DNA of 64,000 nt from Mycobacterium syngnathidarum (lineage in GTDB: Bacteria; Actinomycetota; Actinomycetes; Mycobacteriales; Mycobacteriaceae): assembly GCF_001942625.1 (NCBI RefSeq), contig NZ_MLCL01000054.1, forward strand, positions 1-64,000, written 5' to 3'. The translations under genes were made by a program, and so were the position numbers. The notes under the pieces were generated by a model. The model did not search any database. It was not told the origin of the DNA and saw only the letters and a program-made list of their open reading frames with translations. Positions 24,319-33,755 of this stretch are shown piece by piece (within the stretch, counting starts at the first letter, position 1; the number at the start of each line of letters is the position of its first letter).

Positions 24319-25128
24319 ATGACCCGTCCTGTTCGTGTCGCCGTGCAGATCCAGCCCGGCGGTACGCCCGACTACCGCACGTGGCGCGACGCCGTCCTGG
24401 CCGCCGACGACCTCGGTGTCGACGTGATCTTCGGTTACGACCACTTCCACCGCCCGGCGATGGAGGCGCTCGTCGACGGTAAGCCCGTCCTGTTCGACGA
24501 GCAGCCCGACGTGGCCAATTTCGAGGGCTGGACCGCGCTCGCGTCGTGGGGTGAGATCACCTCACACGCCGAGATCGGACTCCTCGTCACCGGCGTCGGG
24601 TACCGCAACCCGGACCTGCTCGCCGACATGGCGCGCACCGTCGACCACATCAGCGGCGGCCGGCTCATCCTCGGCCTCGGCGCCGGATGGTACGAAAAGG
24701 ATTACACCACCTACGGTTACGACTTCGGCACCTTCGGCTCCCGCTTCGATCTGTTCGGCGAGAGCCTGATCCGCATCGAGAACCGGCTGGCTGCACTGAT
24801 CCCCCCGCCCGTGCGCAAGCTGCCGATCCTCATCGGCGGCACAGGGCCCAAGCGTTCGCTGCCCGCCGTTGCCCGGCACGCCGACATCTGGCACGCGTTC
24901 CAAGAACTCGATGCGTTTCGCCGGTCCAGCGACCGCGTCGACGAGCTGGCTGCGACGTTCGGCCGCCACGGCGCGGACATCGAACGCTCGACGCTGTGGC
25001 AGAACGCCGACAGCGCCGATGCCTTCCGCGAAGCCGGCGTCACGTTGTTCCAGACCGAGCTCACCTCCGACAACGGATACGACCTCAGCTCTCTCAAGGA
25101 GGTGCTCACATGGCGAGACAACGGATGA
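24319..25128 (+). CDS. LLM-class flavin/F420-dependent oxidoreductase
   Basis: A luciferase-like monooxygenase-fold protein of 269 residues: VDVIFGYDHFHRPA near the N-terminus, SHAEIGLLVTGVGYRNPDLL and RLILGLGAGWYEKDY are the signature segments. Mycobacterial members of this class mostly use F420. AGGAGC precedes the ATG. It is slightly short for the family (280-340). It lies upstream of the allantoinase fragment but probably is unrelated in function. Confidence 0.82.
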   Translation: MTRPVRVAVQIQPGGTPDYRTWRDAVLAADDLGVDVIFGYDHFHRPAMEALVDGKPVLFDEQPDVANFEGWTALASWGEITSHAEIGLLVTGVGYRNPDLLADMARTVDHISGGRLILGLGAGWYEKDYTTYGYDFGTFGSRFDLFGESLIRIENRLAALIPPPVRKLPILIGGTGPKRSLPAVARHADIWHAFQELDAFRRSSDRVDELAATFGRHGADIERSTLWQNADSADAFREAGVTLFQTELTSDNGYDLSSLKEVLTWRDNG

Positions 25129-25239
25129 CGGCGGTCAAACACGTGTGCTTTACGGCTCCATCGGGCTGGGCGACCAAACGACTGCCGACGCGTTTGAATC
25201 GCTTGCCCGCTCCCGTCCGGACAGTCGATGAGATCGGAC

Positions 25240-25824
25240 CGGGTCAGCACTGGCACCGCGACGGTCGAGACGTGTCCGCATTACTTGACGGTGCTCGCCG
25301 AGGAGATCCCGAACGGCGCGACCGCGTTCAAATGCTGTCCGCCGATCCGTGAGGCGTCGAATCGGGAACTGCTCTGGCAGGGCCTGCTCGACGGCACGAT
25401 CGACTGCATCGTCTCGGACCACTCACCGTCGACGATCGACCTGAAGGACGTCGAGAACGGCGACTTCGGCGTTGCATGGGGCGGTGTCGCCTCGCTGCAG
25501 CTCGGCCTGTCATTGATCTGGACCGAGGCCAAGCGTCGCGGCGTGGAACTTTCGCAGGTGCTCGACTGGATGGCAGCCAAACCCGCCGAGCTCGCCGGGT
25601 TGAACACCAAGGGCAAGATCGCCCTCGGCTACGACGCCGATTTCGCGATTTTCGAGCCCGAATCTGCACAGGTCGTCGATGTGCACAAGCTGCATCACAA
25701 GAACCCGATCAGTCCGTACGATGGGCGTGCCCTCGCCGGTGTCGTGACCAGCACCTGGCTGCGTGGCAAGAAAGTCGACTTCCAGACTGCACAAGGCCGG
25801 ATGTTGCGCCGCGGCGGCGTGTAG
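25240..25824 (+). pseudogene. allB: Allantoinase (AllB), C-terminal fragment
   Basis: The open frame enters family similarity at about ATVETCPHYL and continues through FKCCPPIRE, IVSDHSPST (metal-site Asp-His), FGVAWGGVASLQLGLSL and NTKGKIALGYDADFAIFEPE to a normal C-terminus. Roughly the first 230-260 residues, including the first metal-binding HxH, are missing. The preceding 100 bases contain only an unrelated short open stretch (YGSIGLGDQTTADAFESLA). The gene cannot make active allantoinase and is read as a deletion remnant. Confidence 0.8.
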
Positions 25825-25900
25825 CGCGGGCGCCGCGTGCCGGGTACGCATCGCGCACACTGGGACACGCATCCGACGCCATGGAGGAACGATTCCGGAT

Positions 25901-27595
25901 ATGAGTCCCAGCCTCGGCACCGCCGAATTCGACTTCATCATTGTGGGAGCAGGCAGTGCGGGCTGCCTGCTCGCCAATCGGTTGAGTGCCAACCCCGATC
26001 ACCGTGTGCTCCTGATCGAAGCCGGCGGTAAAGACGACTGGTTCTGGATCAAGGTGCCGGTGGGCTATCTGTACACCATTGCCAACCCGCGCACCGACTG
26101 GTGTTTCACCACCGAAGCCGACCCAGGTCTGGCGGGCCGCAGCATTCTCTATGCGCGTGGCCGGGTGATCGGCGGCTGCTCGTCGATCAACGCGATGATC
26201 CACATGCGTGGACAGGCCAGCGATTACGACCTTTGGGCGCAGGCCACCGGCGACGAACGATGGCGTTGGGGCGGCTCGGACAGACCCGGCGAGACGCTGG
26301 CGATCTACAAGGAGTTGGAAGACTACTTCGGCGGAGCCGATGATTGGCACGGCGTCGGTGGAGAGATCCGCGTGGAGCGGCCGCGAGTGCGCTGGAAGAT
26401 CTTGGACGCCTGGCAGGCCGCCGCTGCCCAGGTGGGCATCGCCCCGATCGACGAATTCAACCGGGGAGACAACTCCGGCAGCGCCTACTTTCACGTCAAC
26501 CAGCGACGGGGCCGGCGCTGGTCGATGGCCGATGCCTTCCTACATCCCATCGCCCACCGCCCCAACCTCACCGTGTACACCCGGACCCAGGCAGTGCGGC
26601 TGCTGATGGACGACCAGGTCCGCGACGATCAGCGGCGCGGCGCGTGGACCACGGCCCAGCAACGCGTCACCGGCCTTCGGCTGATTAAGGACGGCCAGAG
26701 TATCGACGTCCGAGCCCGCCGGGAGGTGATCCTGAGCGCCGGAGCGATCGGATCGCCGCATCTCCTGCAGGTTTCGGGTCTCGGTCCGGCCGGCCTGCTC
26801 GCTCAACACCACGTACCCGTGGCCGTCGATCTGCCGGGAGTGGGCGAGAACCTCCAGGACCATCTGCAGCTGCGGACCGTCTACCGTGTCCAGGGCACCC
26901 GGACCGTCAACACGCTGTACCGGAACTGGATCACCCGTGGCGGCATGGGATTTCAGTACCTGACGCTGCGATCAGGACCGATGACCATGCCGCCCTCCAC
27001 ACTGGGGGCTTTCGCGAAAAGCGATCCGGCACTGGCCAGTCCCGATTTGGAATGGCATGTGCAGCCGTTGTCGTTGCCCAAGTTCGGCGAACCGCTACAC
27101 CGTTTCGGAGCGATCACTCCGTCGGTCTGCAACCTTCGACCCAGCTCGCGCGGCCACGTGCGCATGGCAAGTGCCGATCCGCTGAACAACCCGAAGATCG
27201 CCTGCAATTATCTGTCGACTGACGCCGATCGTCGGCTGGCCGTGCGCGGCCTCCGGATGACCCGGCAGATCATGGCAGCGCCGGCGCTTGCCCCGTATAG
27301 GCCGCAAGAGTTGCTGCCCGGGCCGCAACTGGTGAGCGACGAAGACCTGCAGCAGGCTGCCAGTGAACTCGGAACAACGATCTTCCACCCGGTAGGCACC
27401 TGCGCGATGGGATCCTTTGATGCACAGGGCATCCCGACGTCAGCAGCTACGGTACTCGACACCGATTGTCGCGTATACCGCGTCGCCGGCCTACGAGTGG
27501 TCGATGCTTCGGCGATGCCCACCATCACTTCCGGGAACACCAACGCACCGGTCATGCTGATCGCCGAACGCGCTGCCCGGGCGATCGTGGGCTGA
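25901..27595 (+). CDS. GMC-family FAD oxidoreductase (choline dehydrogenase-like)
   Basis: 564 residues from ATG 25901, preceded by GGAGGAACG. Motifs in order: FAD Rossmann DFIIVGAGSAGCLLANRLS (about 10-28), GMC signature 1 GRVIGGCSSINAMIHMRG (about 88-105), signature 2 SAGAIGSPHLLQVSG (about 280-294), and the C-terminal FHPVGTCAMG and GNTNAPVMLIAERAA that carry the catalytic His and Asn. Oxidises an alcohol; the substrate is unknown. It could be part of a local catabolic cluster with the fragmentary allantoinase, but that is doubtful. Confidence 0.88.
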   Translation: MSPSLGTAEFDFIIVGAGSAGCLLANRLSANPDHRVLLIEAGGKDDWFWIKVPVGYLYTIANPRTDWCFTTEADPGLAGRSILYARGRVIGGCSSINAMIHMRGQASDYDLWAQATGDERWRWGGSDRPGETLAIYKELEDYFGGADDWHGVGGEIRVERPRVRWKILDAWQAAAAQVGIAPIDEFNRGDNSGSAYFHVNQRRGRRWSMADAFLHPIAHRPNLTVYTRTQAVRLLMDDQVRDDQRRGAWTTAQQRVTGLRLIKDGQSIDVRARREVILSAGAIGSPHLLQVSGLGPAGLLAQHHVPVAVDLPGVGENLQDHLQLRTVYRVQGTRTVNTLYRNWITRGGMGFQYLTLRSGPMTMPPSTLGAFAKSDPALASPDLEWHVQPLSLPKFGEPLHRFGAITPSVCNLRPSSRGHVRMASADPLNNPKIACNYLSTDADRRLAVRGLRMTRQIMAAPALAPYRPQELLPGPQLVSDEDLQQAASELGTTIFHPVGTCAMGSFDAQGIPTSAATVLDTDCRVYRVAGLRVVDASAMPTITSGNTNAPVMLIAERAARAIVG

Positions 27596-27684
27596 ATCGT
27601 CGAATCCTGAATGGCCCAGGGCACCCGCCACTCGCGAACGCCGTCGGGGTCGGCCCGAGCCAGAACTCAACTGGCGTTCACGTC

Positions 27685-28928
27685 CTACGGGTTGATGGTG
27701 GGCTCACCGATCTGGCGGCCCCACACATACTCGGACACCAGCGGCTGACCGAGTTCGAAATGGTTGTACGGGGCGATCGAGGCCCCGGTGTCCATCACCA
27801 GGTATGGGGCCGGCCACAGATCCTTGGTGACCGGCTGCCAGCAGCCGGGCCGGCCCTCGGGGCCGCCCTTGGCGTTCACCCGGGGCAAGTTGTCGGGATA
27901 CACATACGGATTTCCGGCACCGATGAGAAAGTCCTGCAGCTCGATCGCATAGCCGTTGCGGGTCTGCTGGGCGAACTTCGGGGCAGCCTCCGCATAGTTG
28001 CGGACAGAACACGCCAACGCCGGGCTGTTGCGGTCCAGCATCTCGCTGACCGGCAGGAGGTCTTGAGCACCGCGCACCAGGTACGGCCCACCGCGCTCGA
28101 AGATGTCACCGCCGGTGTTACCGAAACCGACGGCCGCCACCAAGGCCTGATCGAGGTTGCCGCGCTGCTCGTTGAGCGTGCGCGCGGTGGTCACCGCGTT
28201 GGTCAGCCCGTCGAACAGATCCGGGGCGGCGTCGGCATAGACCTCACCCAAATCGGCCAGACCCGCAGTGTCACGCCGGATCTGGGGCATCCGCTGGTTC
28301 AGATCCCCAGGATCTCGTTGCCGTGCACGATCGACTGACCGAACTTGTCACCCAACCCGTCGAGGGCTTGCGCGGTGGCCGTCAACGTCTGGTTCAACTT
28401 GATCGGATCGATCTGCTCAGAGATCGCGGTGATCGTCTCGAACAAGGTGTTGAACTCCGTGGTCACCCCTTGGGCACGAATCGGCGTGCCCGGCGTCAAC
28501 CGCTGCGACGACGGGTTGGGCGGCGACAGGAAAGAGATGTACTTGTTGCCGAACACCGTGGTGGCCCGCAGCTCGGCGGTCACGTTCTCCGGGATCAGCT
28601 TCAGGTACTGAGGCTTGACGTCCAGGGTCAGCTTGGCCTCGAGGTCGTCATCGACATTGACCACGTCGATGGACGCCAACCGGCCGATCGGCACACCGTT
28701 GAAAGTGACCTTCGAACCCGGATCCATCGACAGACCAGCCCGCCCGGACAACACCGTCAGCTGCGTCTTGTCCTCGAAGGACCCACGGAACTGCATCCAG
28801 GTCAACGTCAATACCGCAACCAGGACGATGATCATCCCCGCGCACGCCGTCTTGTACGGCGGGTCGTACCGCCAGTGCTTGAACCGCTGTCCGGGCCGGG
28901 CCCGCGATGTCGCGGTGGATGAGGCCAC
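27685..28928 (-). pseudogene. MceA-family protein, broken by a one-base frameshift
   Basis: Mce proteins form cell-envelope lipid importers. Frame one, from GTG 28928 after GGAGGT, has a membrane anchor (TACAGMIIVLVAVLTLTW), the MlaD/Mce domain (TQLTVLSGRAGLSMDPGSKV) and stops at 28299. The frame continues without loss from the other reading as PQIRRDTAGLADLGEVYADA through the typical MceA end (YVYPDNLPRVNAKGG, then GCWQPVTKDLWPAPYLVMD). One base missing near the four-base C run at 28305-28308 explains it. Joined, the product would be about 412 residues, as expected. No yrbE or other mce genes are adjacent, so this is an orphan. Confidence 0.85.
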
Positions 28929-29177
28929 GCACAAACCTCCGACTTGTTGACGCAGCCGGCCAGTTTGATGACCAAAGACGCAGCCAGCGGGTGAGCGAGC
29001 AGAACTCTCGCAAACAACCCGAGACGACCGCAACTGCAAGCCGCCTGATGCGGCAAACATCAAATTGCGATCGTCAGGAGACTGTCATCACAGTCAGCGG
29101 CCCGCGGTAACGGGCGTAACGCGGCGAGCGACATCTCCCCGCCGCTGCTTCGCTCGGCTAAGGCCGAACGCCTGCCG

Positions 29178-29780
29178 TCACAGTCCTGACGGCACGACCT
29201 TGCCGTCGATCGTCACCTCGACCTCATGGGTCTTCGTGTTGTAGGCGATTTGGCCGTGCTCGAACGTTTCCACGAGCAGGTCGCCGTCGGCGTTCTCATC
29301 ACTGGTGGGCGCACCCAGCGGGCCTACCGAGCCGTTCTCGCCGGTGACCTCAGGCAGGCCTTCCGGGTTACGCGGGACGTTCCAGGCCTCCCTGATCTTG
29401 CCCCAGGTGATGTAGGCGGGTGTGCCCGCGGCGTCGTTCTTGGCGGTGATCACGCCGCCCTGGAACTGTTGGAATACCAAGCCACTGTCTCGGGTTCCGG
29501 CGTTGCGGTCACCGGTCAGTGGTTTGCCGAGCGCCTGCTTCTGGCTCTGGGTTGCCGAGGAGTACTTGGCCGCGATCGGACCGGTCAGCGTCACCTCGAC
29601 GTCGCGCTCCCCCATCAGCTTCACCTCGCTGGGCGGAGCTTCAGTTGTGGAGGTGGCGATCAACCCGACTTGGGGCTGAGCCGACATGTCGACGTTCTGG
29701 CCATTGCTGCATCCCACAGTGAGCAGCGCGGCGGCCGACAGGCCGGCGAGTGCTGTGCGGTGGTATGCGTTCGTCCTCAT
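29178..29780 (-). CDS. Secreted lipoprotein with LGFP-like repeats
   Basis: 200 residues. The signal peptide ends in the lipobox LTVGC (Cys24). The mature part contains LGFP-like units: PIAAKYSSATQSQKQALGKP with FQQFQGGVITAK, then VGPLGAPTSDE with FEHGQIAYN. LGFP modules are thought to anchor actinobacterial proteins in the cell wall. GAGGGAGCTC precedes the ATG. No operon partner. Confidence 0.75.
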   Translation of the reverse strand: MRTNAYHRTALAGLSAAALLTVGCSNGQNVDMSAQPQVGLIATSTTEAPPSEVKLMGERDVEVTLTGPIAAKYSSATQSQKQALGKPLTGDRNAGTRDSGLVFQQFQGGVITAKNDAAGTPAYITWGKIREAWNVPRNPEGLPEVTGENGSVGPLGAPTSDENADGDLLVETFEHGQIAYNTKTHEVEVTIDGKVVPSGL

Positions 29781-29888
29781 GAGCTCCCTCTCGCGGCGTC
29801 GCGTGGGGGGAGATTCGACTGAACCCCGCCCGGCCGGACTATAACCGAACCACTTGAGTGGCGCAGGGGGTCGCTGGTTATACCGCCA

Positions 29889-30296
29889 CTACGTGCACGG
29901 ATATTGCCCGTTGAGTACGCAATTCGTTGGAGGCGCGTAGACGCCGGACAGCACGCCGCGCATCCCGCCGGTGGCTGAACCACCCGGCGCGATGATGCGA
30001 TTCCAGTTCGCGGGCCCGAGAACATAGTGCGTGCCGTATCGGGTGAGTGTGCTACTCCATGTGTGCGATACGGATTCGCCTGGCGGCAGGTCGAATTCGA
30101 GCCGCCAGTCCGTCATCGGTACCGCGCTCGCGTTGACGATGGTGAAGCGGGCAATGAAACCGGTTTGCCATGTCGATGTCACCGACAGCCTGGCGGCGGC
30201 CGCAACTGCATGAGCGACCGGGATGGTGGACCACCCGGACACGGCAAGCATCATCGCCGCCAGCGCTACGTGAAGCGCTGTGCTCCAGCGCTTCAC
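29889..30296 (-). CDS. Secreted CBM2-type carbohydrate-binding protein
   Basis: 135 residues from GTG 30296: a signal peptide (TALHVALAAMMLAVSGWST, cleavage after AHA) and one CBM2 module, SVTSTWQTGFIARFTIVNAS through WRLEFDLPP, TWSSTL and a final Cys near the C-terminus that would pair across the domain. It resembles the M. tuberculosis Rv1987 chitin/cellulose-binding protein. It has no catalytic domain, so it probably binds an extracellular polysaccharide. A TTG 11 codons upstream is the alternative start. Confidence 0.75.
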   Translation of the reverse strand: MKRWSTALHVALAAMMLAVSGWSTIPVAHAVAAAARLSVTSTWQTGFIARFTIVNASAVPMTDWRLEFDLPPGESVSHTWSSTLTRYGTHYVLGPANWNRIIAPGGSATGGMRGVLSGVYAPPTNCVLNGQYPCT

Positions 30297-30460
30297 GCGA
30301 TTGTCGGGTCTGGCCACAGCTGCAAACAATAAAGCCGAGCCATCGATGTCTGCCCGCGCATCGCCGGTCAGCTGCGGTACCTTTGCCCAACTGAAACCAT
30401 CGCGAGATTTTTACCTGGAATCGTGTCGCCCGCCATCGATACCGCATAACACTGTTGGAC

Positions 30461-31111
30461 ATGACGATCGCGCAGGACGTCCAAACTGAACGTGCGGCAT
30501 TCGCGGACACGCTGATGGCGGTGGGCCCGTCGGCCGGCACCGGATGTGGTGAGTGGACTGCGCTCGATCTTGCCGCCCATCTGGTGGGTGAAGAGCGCAA
30601 CGGTGGTGTGATGACTTTCATCGCACGCTCCCTGGTTGCGCGTGGCGTCTCGGTGCCGGCCGAACCGAGACTGGTCGACACCGCAATGCGCCTCCAGCGA
30701 CGCCACGGGTTTGCCGCATTGGTGAACAGGTTGCGGCGTCCCGTCCCGCAGCTACTGCTGCGGCCACGGGTGGCGCCACTCTCGTTGTTCGAGTACTGGA
30801 CGCATCATGACGATTTGGTCCGAGTCAGCGAGCGGGGCCACAACGTGCCGGCGACTCTGGCTGAGGTCATACCTCTCGTACTGCGTTATCAGGTCAAGCA
30901 ATTGCCCGCCGGCGTCCGGGTGACCATCGGTACCAACGACAACCGCTACCAGTGGTCTGTCGGGCCAACGACGGCGCCGGAGGTAACACTGGCCGGCTCT
31001 CTTCCGGACCTGCTCCGCTGGTTGTCAGGGCGTGTGACGGCAGACGAAATCACCACGACCGGTCCTGACCTCCCCGTGCAGGTGCTCCGGGGGTTCACCG
31101 GTCACGTGTGA
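30461..31111 (+). CDS. TIGR03083 / DinB-like maleylpyruvate-isomerase-N family protein
   Basis: 216 residues starting MTIAQDVQTERAAFADTLMA with CGEWTALDLAAHLVGEE (about residues 25-45), the helix-bundle metal site of the mycothiol-dependent isomerase N-domain (HLxxEE). The later FEYWTHHDDLVR supplies a second histidine pair. Many members are mycothiol-dependent enzymes of unknown substrate. The ATG was preferred to a TTG two codons upstream. Confidence 0.7.
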   Translation: MTIAQDVQTERAAFADTLMAVGPSAGTGCGEWTALDLAAHLVGEERNGGVMTFIARSLVARGVSVPAEPRLVDTAMRLQRRHGFAALVNRLRRPVPQLLLRPRVAPLSLFEYWTHHDDLVRVSERGHNVPATLAEVIPLVLRYQVKQLPAGVRVTIGTNDNRYQWSVGPTTAPEVTLAGSLPDLLRWLSGRVTADEITTTGPDLPVQVLRGFTGHV

Positions 31112-31147
31112 CCGCTCGGACCACGAACGAGCTTGTCCCCCTTGGCA

Positions 31148-31828
31148 TCAGGTCACTGGATGAAGCGGCGCGCCAGCGGCCCGGTATAAGTCCGATGCCG
31201 TACCCATCGCGGCTTTGACCGTGTTGTAGTAGTGCGTTCCGACCCCGCCGTGATACTTCAGCAGTTGCGGGTTCTGCGCGAGCGTGGCCGCCAGGACCGC
31301 GTCACCGCTGGTGATTCGGTACTTCTTGAACGCCTCAGTGAATCGGGCGATGAACCGGGCGATCGACTTGTTGGGATCCTGGCGTTCGGCCACAGTGCCG
31401 AAGCTGGCTTTCTCCTGGAACAGGCCGATGACCTCGTCAGCAGAGCCTCCCGGTCCCCCGTAGGCCTGCACACCTCCGGAAACGGCGGGGCGGAAGCCGG
31501 ACTCGATTTTCGCAGTGGCGATGACGGTCTTGATCTGGTCGTCGCTCAACCTGGCAGCCCTGCCCTGGCTCACGATGGCCTTGACGATGTCCTGTGCGCT
31601 GGAGTCTTTGGTGACGACCGCCGGTGCCGGGACGGTGGCGGCTGCGGCCGTGTGGGTGACGGTGCCGTCCGCCGGTGGTTGCTCAACCGCGATCTCGGGA
31701 TGCTGATGCATCGGCGAGGTCAGCAAAGTGGCACCGGCGAGGCCAGAAGCGACGAGGACGGTGGAAACGATCTTCTTCGCGTGCTTGGGTCTTCCGAACG
31801 TCTCGATTGCCCGGTTGGCTCGGTGCAT
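31148..31828 (-). CDS. Secreted lytic-transglycosylase-like protein
   Basis: 226 residues. The N-terminus (KKIVSTVLVASGLAGATLL, about 18-36) is a signal peptide or anchor, followed by a Pro/Ala-rich linker. The C-terminal domain (about 85-226) has a lysozyme-like fold: TVIATAKIESGF with the likely catalytic Glu in KIESG, then GLFQEKASFGT and LAQNPQLLKYHGGVGTHYYN. A peptidoglycan-cleaving role fits. An unusually long upstream region of about 200 bases contains two small hairpins and a CRP-type site. Confidence 0.7.
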   Translation of the reverse strand: MHRANRAIETFGRPKHAKKIVSTVLVASGLAGATLLTSPMHQHPEIAVEQPPADGTVTHTAAAATVPAPAVVTKDSSAQDIVKAIVSQGRAARLSDDQIKTVIATAKIESGFRPAVSGGVQAYGGPGGSADEVIGLFQEKASFGTVAERQDPNKSIARFIARFTEAFKKYRITSGDAVLAATLAQNPQLLKYHGGVGTHYYNTVKAAMGTASDLYRAAGAPLHPVT

Positions 31829-32029
31829 GGTCTGGCTCTCCTTGTGGGGGTCTGAACTTGTGGATTCGTGTGGCGGACACGAACACCCCCCGGCCAACCC
31901 GCTTCTCGGCGCGAAAAACAGGATTGGACTGCAAGAGTTTGCTGCGTGCGTCACAGCTGCGACGACGCAGGAGCCGGCGCTACGCCGGCACGTCACAGTT
32001 GCGGCAACTGCCTCCCCGCTTTGCCACAC
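31829..32029 (-). promoter_or_regulatory. Possible structured 5' leader of the transglycosylase-like gene
   Basis: Upstream of the ATG at 31828 (AAGGAGAG precedes it) lie about 200 bases without a gene. Two perfect small hairpins are seen in plus-strand terms: GCCGGCG-cta-CGCCGGC near 31976-31992 and AGTTG-cgg-CAACT near 31997-32009. A c-di-AMP-sensing leader is known upstream of the cell-wall hydrolase gene rpfA in actinobacteria; I could not recognise its consensus here, so the class is unassigned. Confidence 0.35.
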
Positions 32030-32045
32030 TGTGACTTGTGTCACT
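32030..32045 (-). promoter_or_regulatory. CRP (Rv3676-type) binding site
   Basis: TGTGACTTGTGTCACT agrees with TGTGA-N6-TCACA at all but the last of its ten fixed bases. It lies about 200 bases upstream of the transglycosylase-like gene. Mycobacterial CRP controls rpfA, another wall hydrolase, so the association is sensible. Confidence 0.55.
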
Positions 32046-32305
32046 CTGCCTGGTACTACGGCATGGTAGTAATTAGCCGTGCACTCTATGGCAGCATCGT
32101 CGATCTGGCAAAACGCCGGTGCGGCCGGGCTGGCTCGAGACCGGCGCAGGTCTGCGTGTAGATGCGTTTCACCTTTGCCAGACGGCCTGTTGCGCCGGTC
32201 TCCGTATCGACGGCTCAGGTGCCGCGGCGCCCGAGCACATCCCTGAGATCCCAGCGCGCTGACGGCATCAAACGCAAACGCCCAGTCGCGGTTGATAATT
32301 CGGCC
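32046..32305. other. Intergenic region, nothing recognised
   Basis: About 260 bases between the CRP site and the VOC fragment. Small open frames exist but none has a start signal or family likeness. Confidence 0.4.
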
Positions 32306-32650
32306 TCAGGTGGCGAGGTCCAATTCGGTCATTTCGCACATGCACGGGGACCGATAGGCAGGTAGCAGCCGCACGCGGATCGCGCCCAACGCGACCAGCC
32401 TGGCGCACTCGGCCTCGAGTGCCTCCACGCACTCCTGACCGATCAGTCCGGCACCCACCCGCACATCGAGATGCAGCCTGTTCTTCACGACCTTGCTCTC
32501 GGGCACTCGTTGGAAGAACAGCCGCGGCCCGCTACCGGAAGGAGCCTCGCAAGCGAACATCGAACCCTGACGCTCCTGAGGCAGCGTCCGATCGAAATCC
32601 GCCCACGAGTCAAACCCCGGCGGTGGCGGCGGTATCACATACCCCAGCAC
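32306..32650 (-). pseudogene. VOC/glyoxalase-like protein, N-terminally incomplete
   Basis: The readable part (LGYVIPPPPPGFDSWADFD through RLFFQRVPESKVVKNRLHLD and VRVLR-like strands) is the standard C-terminal three-quarters of a mycobacterial Glyoxalase_6/VOC protein. In full-length members about 25 residues precede FWCAVLGY; here the frame upstream reads SDHGRGQTIFWCAVLGY and then lacks the expected first strand and start. The final VMxDPEGNEF strand is also replaced by RSPCMCEMTELDLA. It may be a decayed gene or a divergent start was missed. Confidence 0.5.
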
Positions 32651-32791
32651 CGCGCACCAGAAGATTGTCTGACCGCGGCCATGATCCGACCATAGCCGCG
32701 GAGCGGATGAATCTGCGCCTCCGACGGCGTTCCCCGGGAAAGACAGGTCATTTCACCATGTCTTCCCGTACAGCCCTCAGGAGGAGAACGC

Positions 32792-33703
32792 ATGAGCTTG
32801 GACAACCTTTCACGCCTTGGAAGTCCGGTCGACGAGTTGGTGCCGTCACGTTATGCGGTGCAGGTGGGCGACATCGAGGTGCTGGTGATCAGCGATGGCG
32901 TCCTGCCGATCACGGCCTCGACCCTGGCGACCAACGCTGAGCCGGCCGAGTTGGGGGGCTGGTTGGACCACAACTTCCTGCCGCCTGACGTGATCGACTG
33001 GCCGCTGAACGTGGTGGTGGTGCGCAGCGGCGAGAAGACGATCCTCGTCGACGCGGGGCTGGGCCTGGAGTTCCCGGACTTCCCGCGCGCCGGCAACACC
33101 GTCCAGCGTCTGGAGGCCGCCGGCGTCAATCTCGACGCTGTGACCGATGTGGTGCTCACCCACATGCACATGGACCACGTGGGCGGACTGATCAGCGAAG
33201 GGCTGAAGGAACGGCTGCGTCCGGACCTGCAGATCCACGCCGCGACCGCCGAGGCCGAGTTCTGGGAGTCGCCGGACTTCTCCCGCACCGTCATGCCCCA
33301 GCCGATACCCGATGTGTTGCGCAGGGTGGCCACGCAGTTCCTGGACGATTACCGGGGTCAATTGCGGACATTCGAGTCGGAGTACGAGGTGGCGCCTGGT
33401 GTGCTCATCTCGCGCACCGGTGGCCACACCCCCGGTCACAGCGTGGTCCGGCTCGAGTCCCGGGGCGACAAGCTGACGTTCGCCGGTGATGCCGTGTTCG
33501 CGCCGGGGTTCGATAACCCCGAGTGGCAGAACGGATTCGAACACGATCCCGAGGAGGCGGCCCGCGTTCGCATTCAGTTGCTGCGCGAGCTCGCCGCGAC
33601 CGGAGAATCGTTGGTGGCTACCCACCTGCCGTTCCCTTCGGTCTGCCACGTGGCGACCGCAGGCGACGCATTCCGGTGTGTGCCGGCCCCCTGGGACTAC
33701 TGA
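32792..33703 (+). CDS. Metallo-beta-lactamase-fold hydrolase
   Basis: 303 residues after AGGAGGAGAACGC. The metal motif HMHMDH is complete (His124, His126, Asp128, His129), followed by the later ligands in GGHTPGHS and FAGDAVF, and a C-terminal VATHLPFP histidine. The N-terminal layout (VLVISDGVLPI) matches lactonase/AttM-like members, which open homoserine lactones or other esters. No signal peptide is present. Monocistronic, followed by a hairpin. Confidence 0.85.
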   Translation: MSLDNLSRLGSPVDELVPSRYAVQVGDIEVLVISDGVLPITASTLATNAEPAELGGWLDHNFLPPDVIDWPLNVVVVRSGEKTILVDAGLGLEFPDFPRAGNTVQRLEAAGVNLDAVTDVVLTHMHMDHVGGLISEGLKERLRPDLQIHAATAEAEFWESPDFSRTVMPQPIPDVLRRVATQFLDDYRGQLRTFESEYEVAPGVLISRTGGHTPGHSVVRLESRGDKLTFAGDAVFAPGFDNPEWQNGFEHDPEEAARVRIQLLRELAATGESLVATHLPFPSVCHVATAGDAFRCVPAPWDY

Positions 33704-33717
33704 TCGCGTGGGCGATG

Positions 33718-33755
33718 GGCCGGCGTTCTGTCGTTCTGCACTGAGAGCGCCGGCC
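33718..33755 (+). terminator. Weak terminator-like hairpin after the MBL-fold gene
   Basis: GGCCGGCG (33718-33725) pairs perfectly with CGCCGGCC (33748-33755) across a 22-base loop, 15 bases past the stop. No U-tract follows, so termination is plausible but not proven. Confidence 0.4.

Noticed and set aside
24319..25128. A luciferase subunit (luxA/B) to match LuxC and LuxE.
   Set aside because: It is an LLM-fold oxidoreductase of the F420 type, 21 kb from luxC with its own signals; the fold alone does not make it a luciferase.
32162..32365. A 67-codon plus-strand frame in the gap after the CRP site.
   Set aside because: Arg/Pro-rich, no ribosome site, overlaps the VOC fragment on the other strand.
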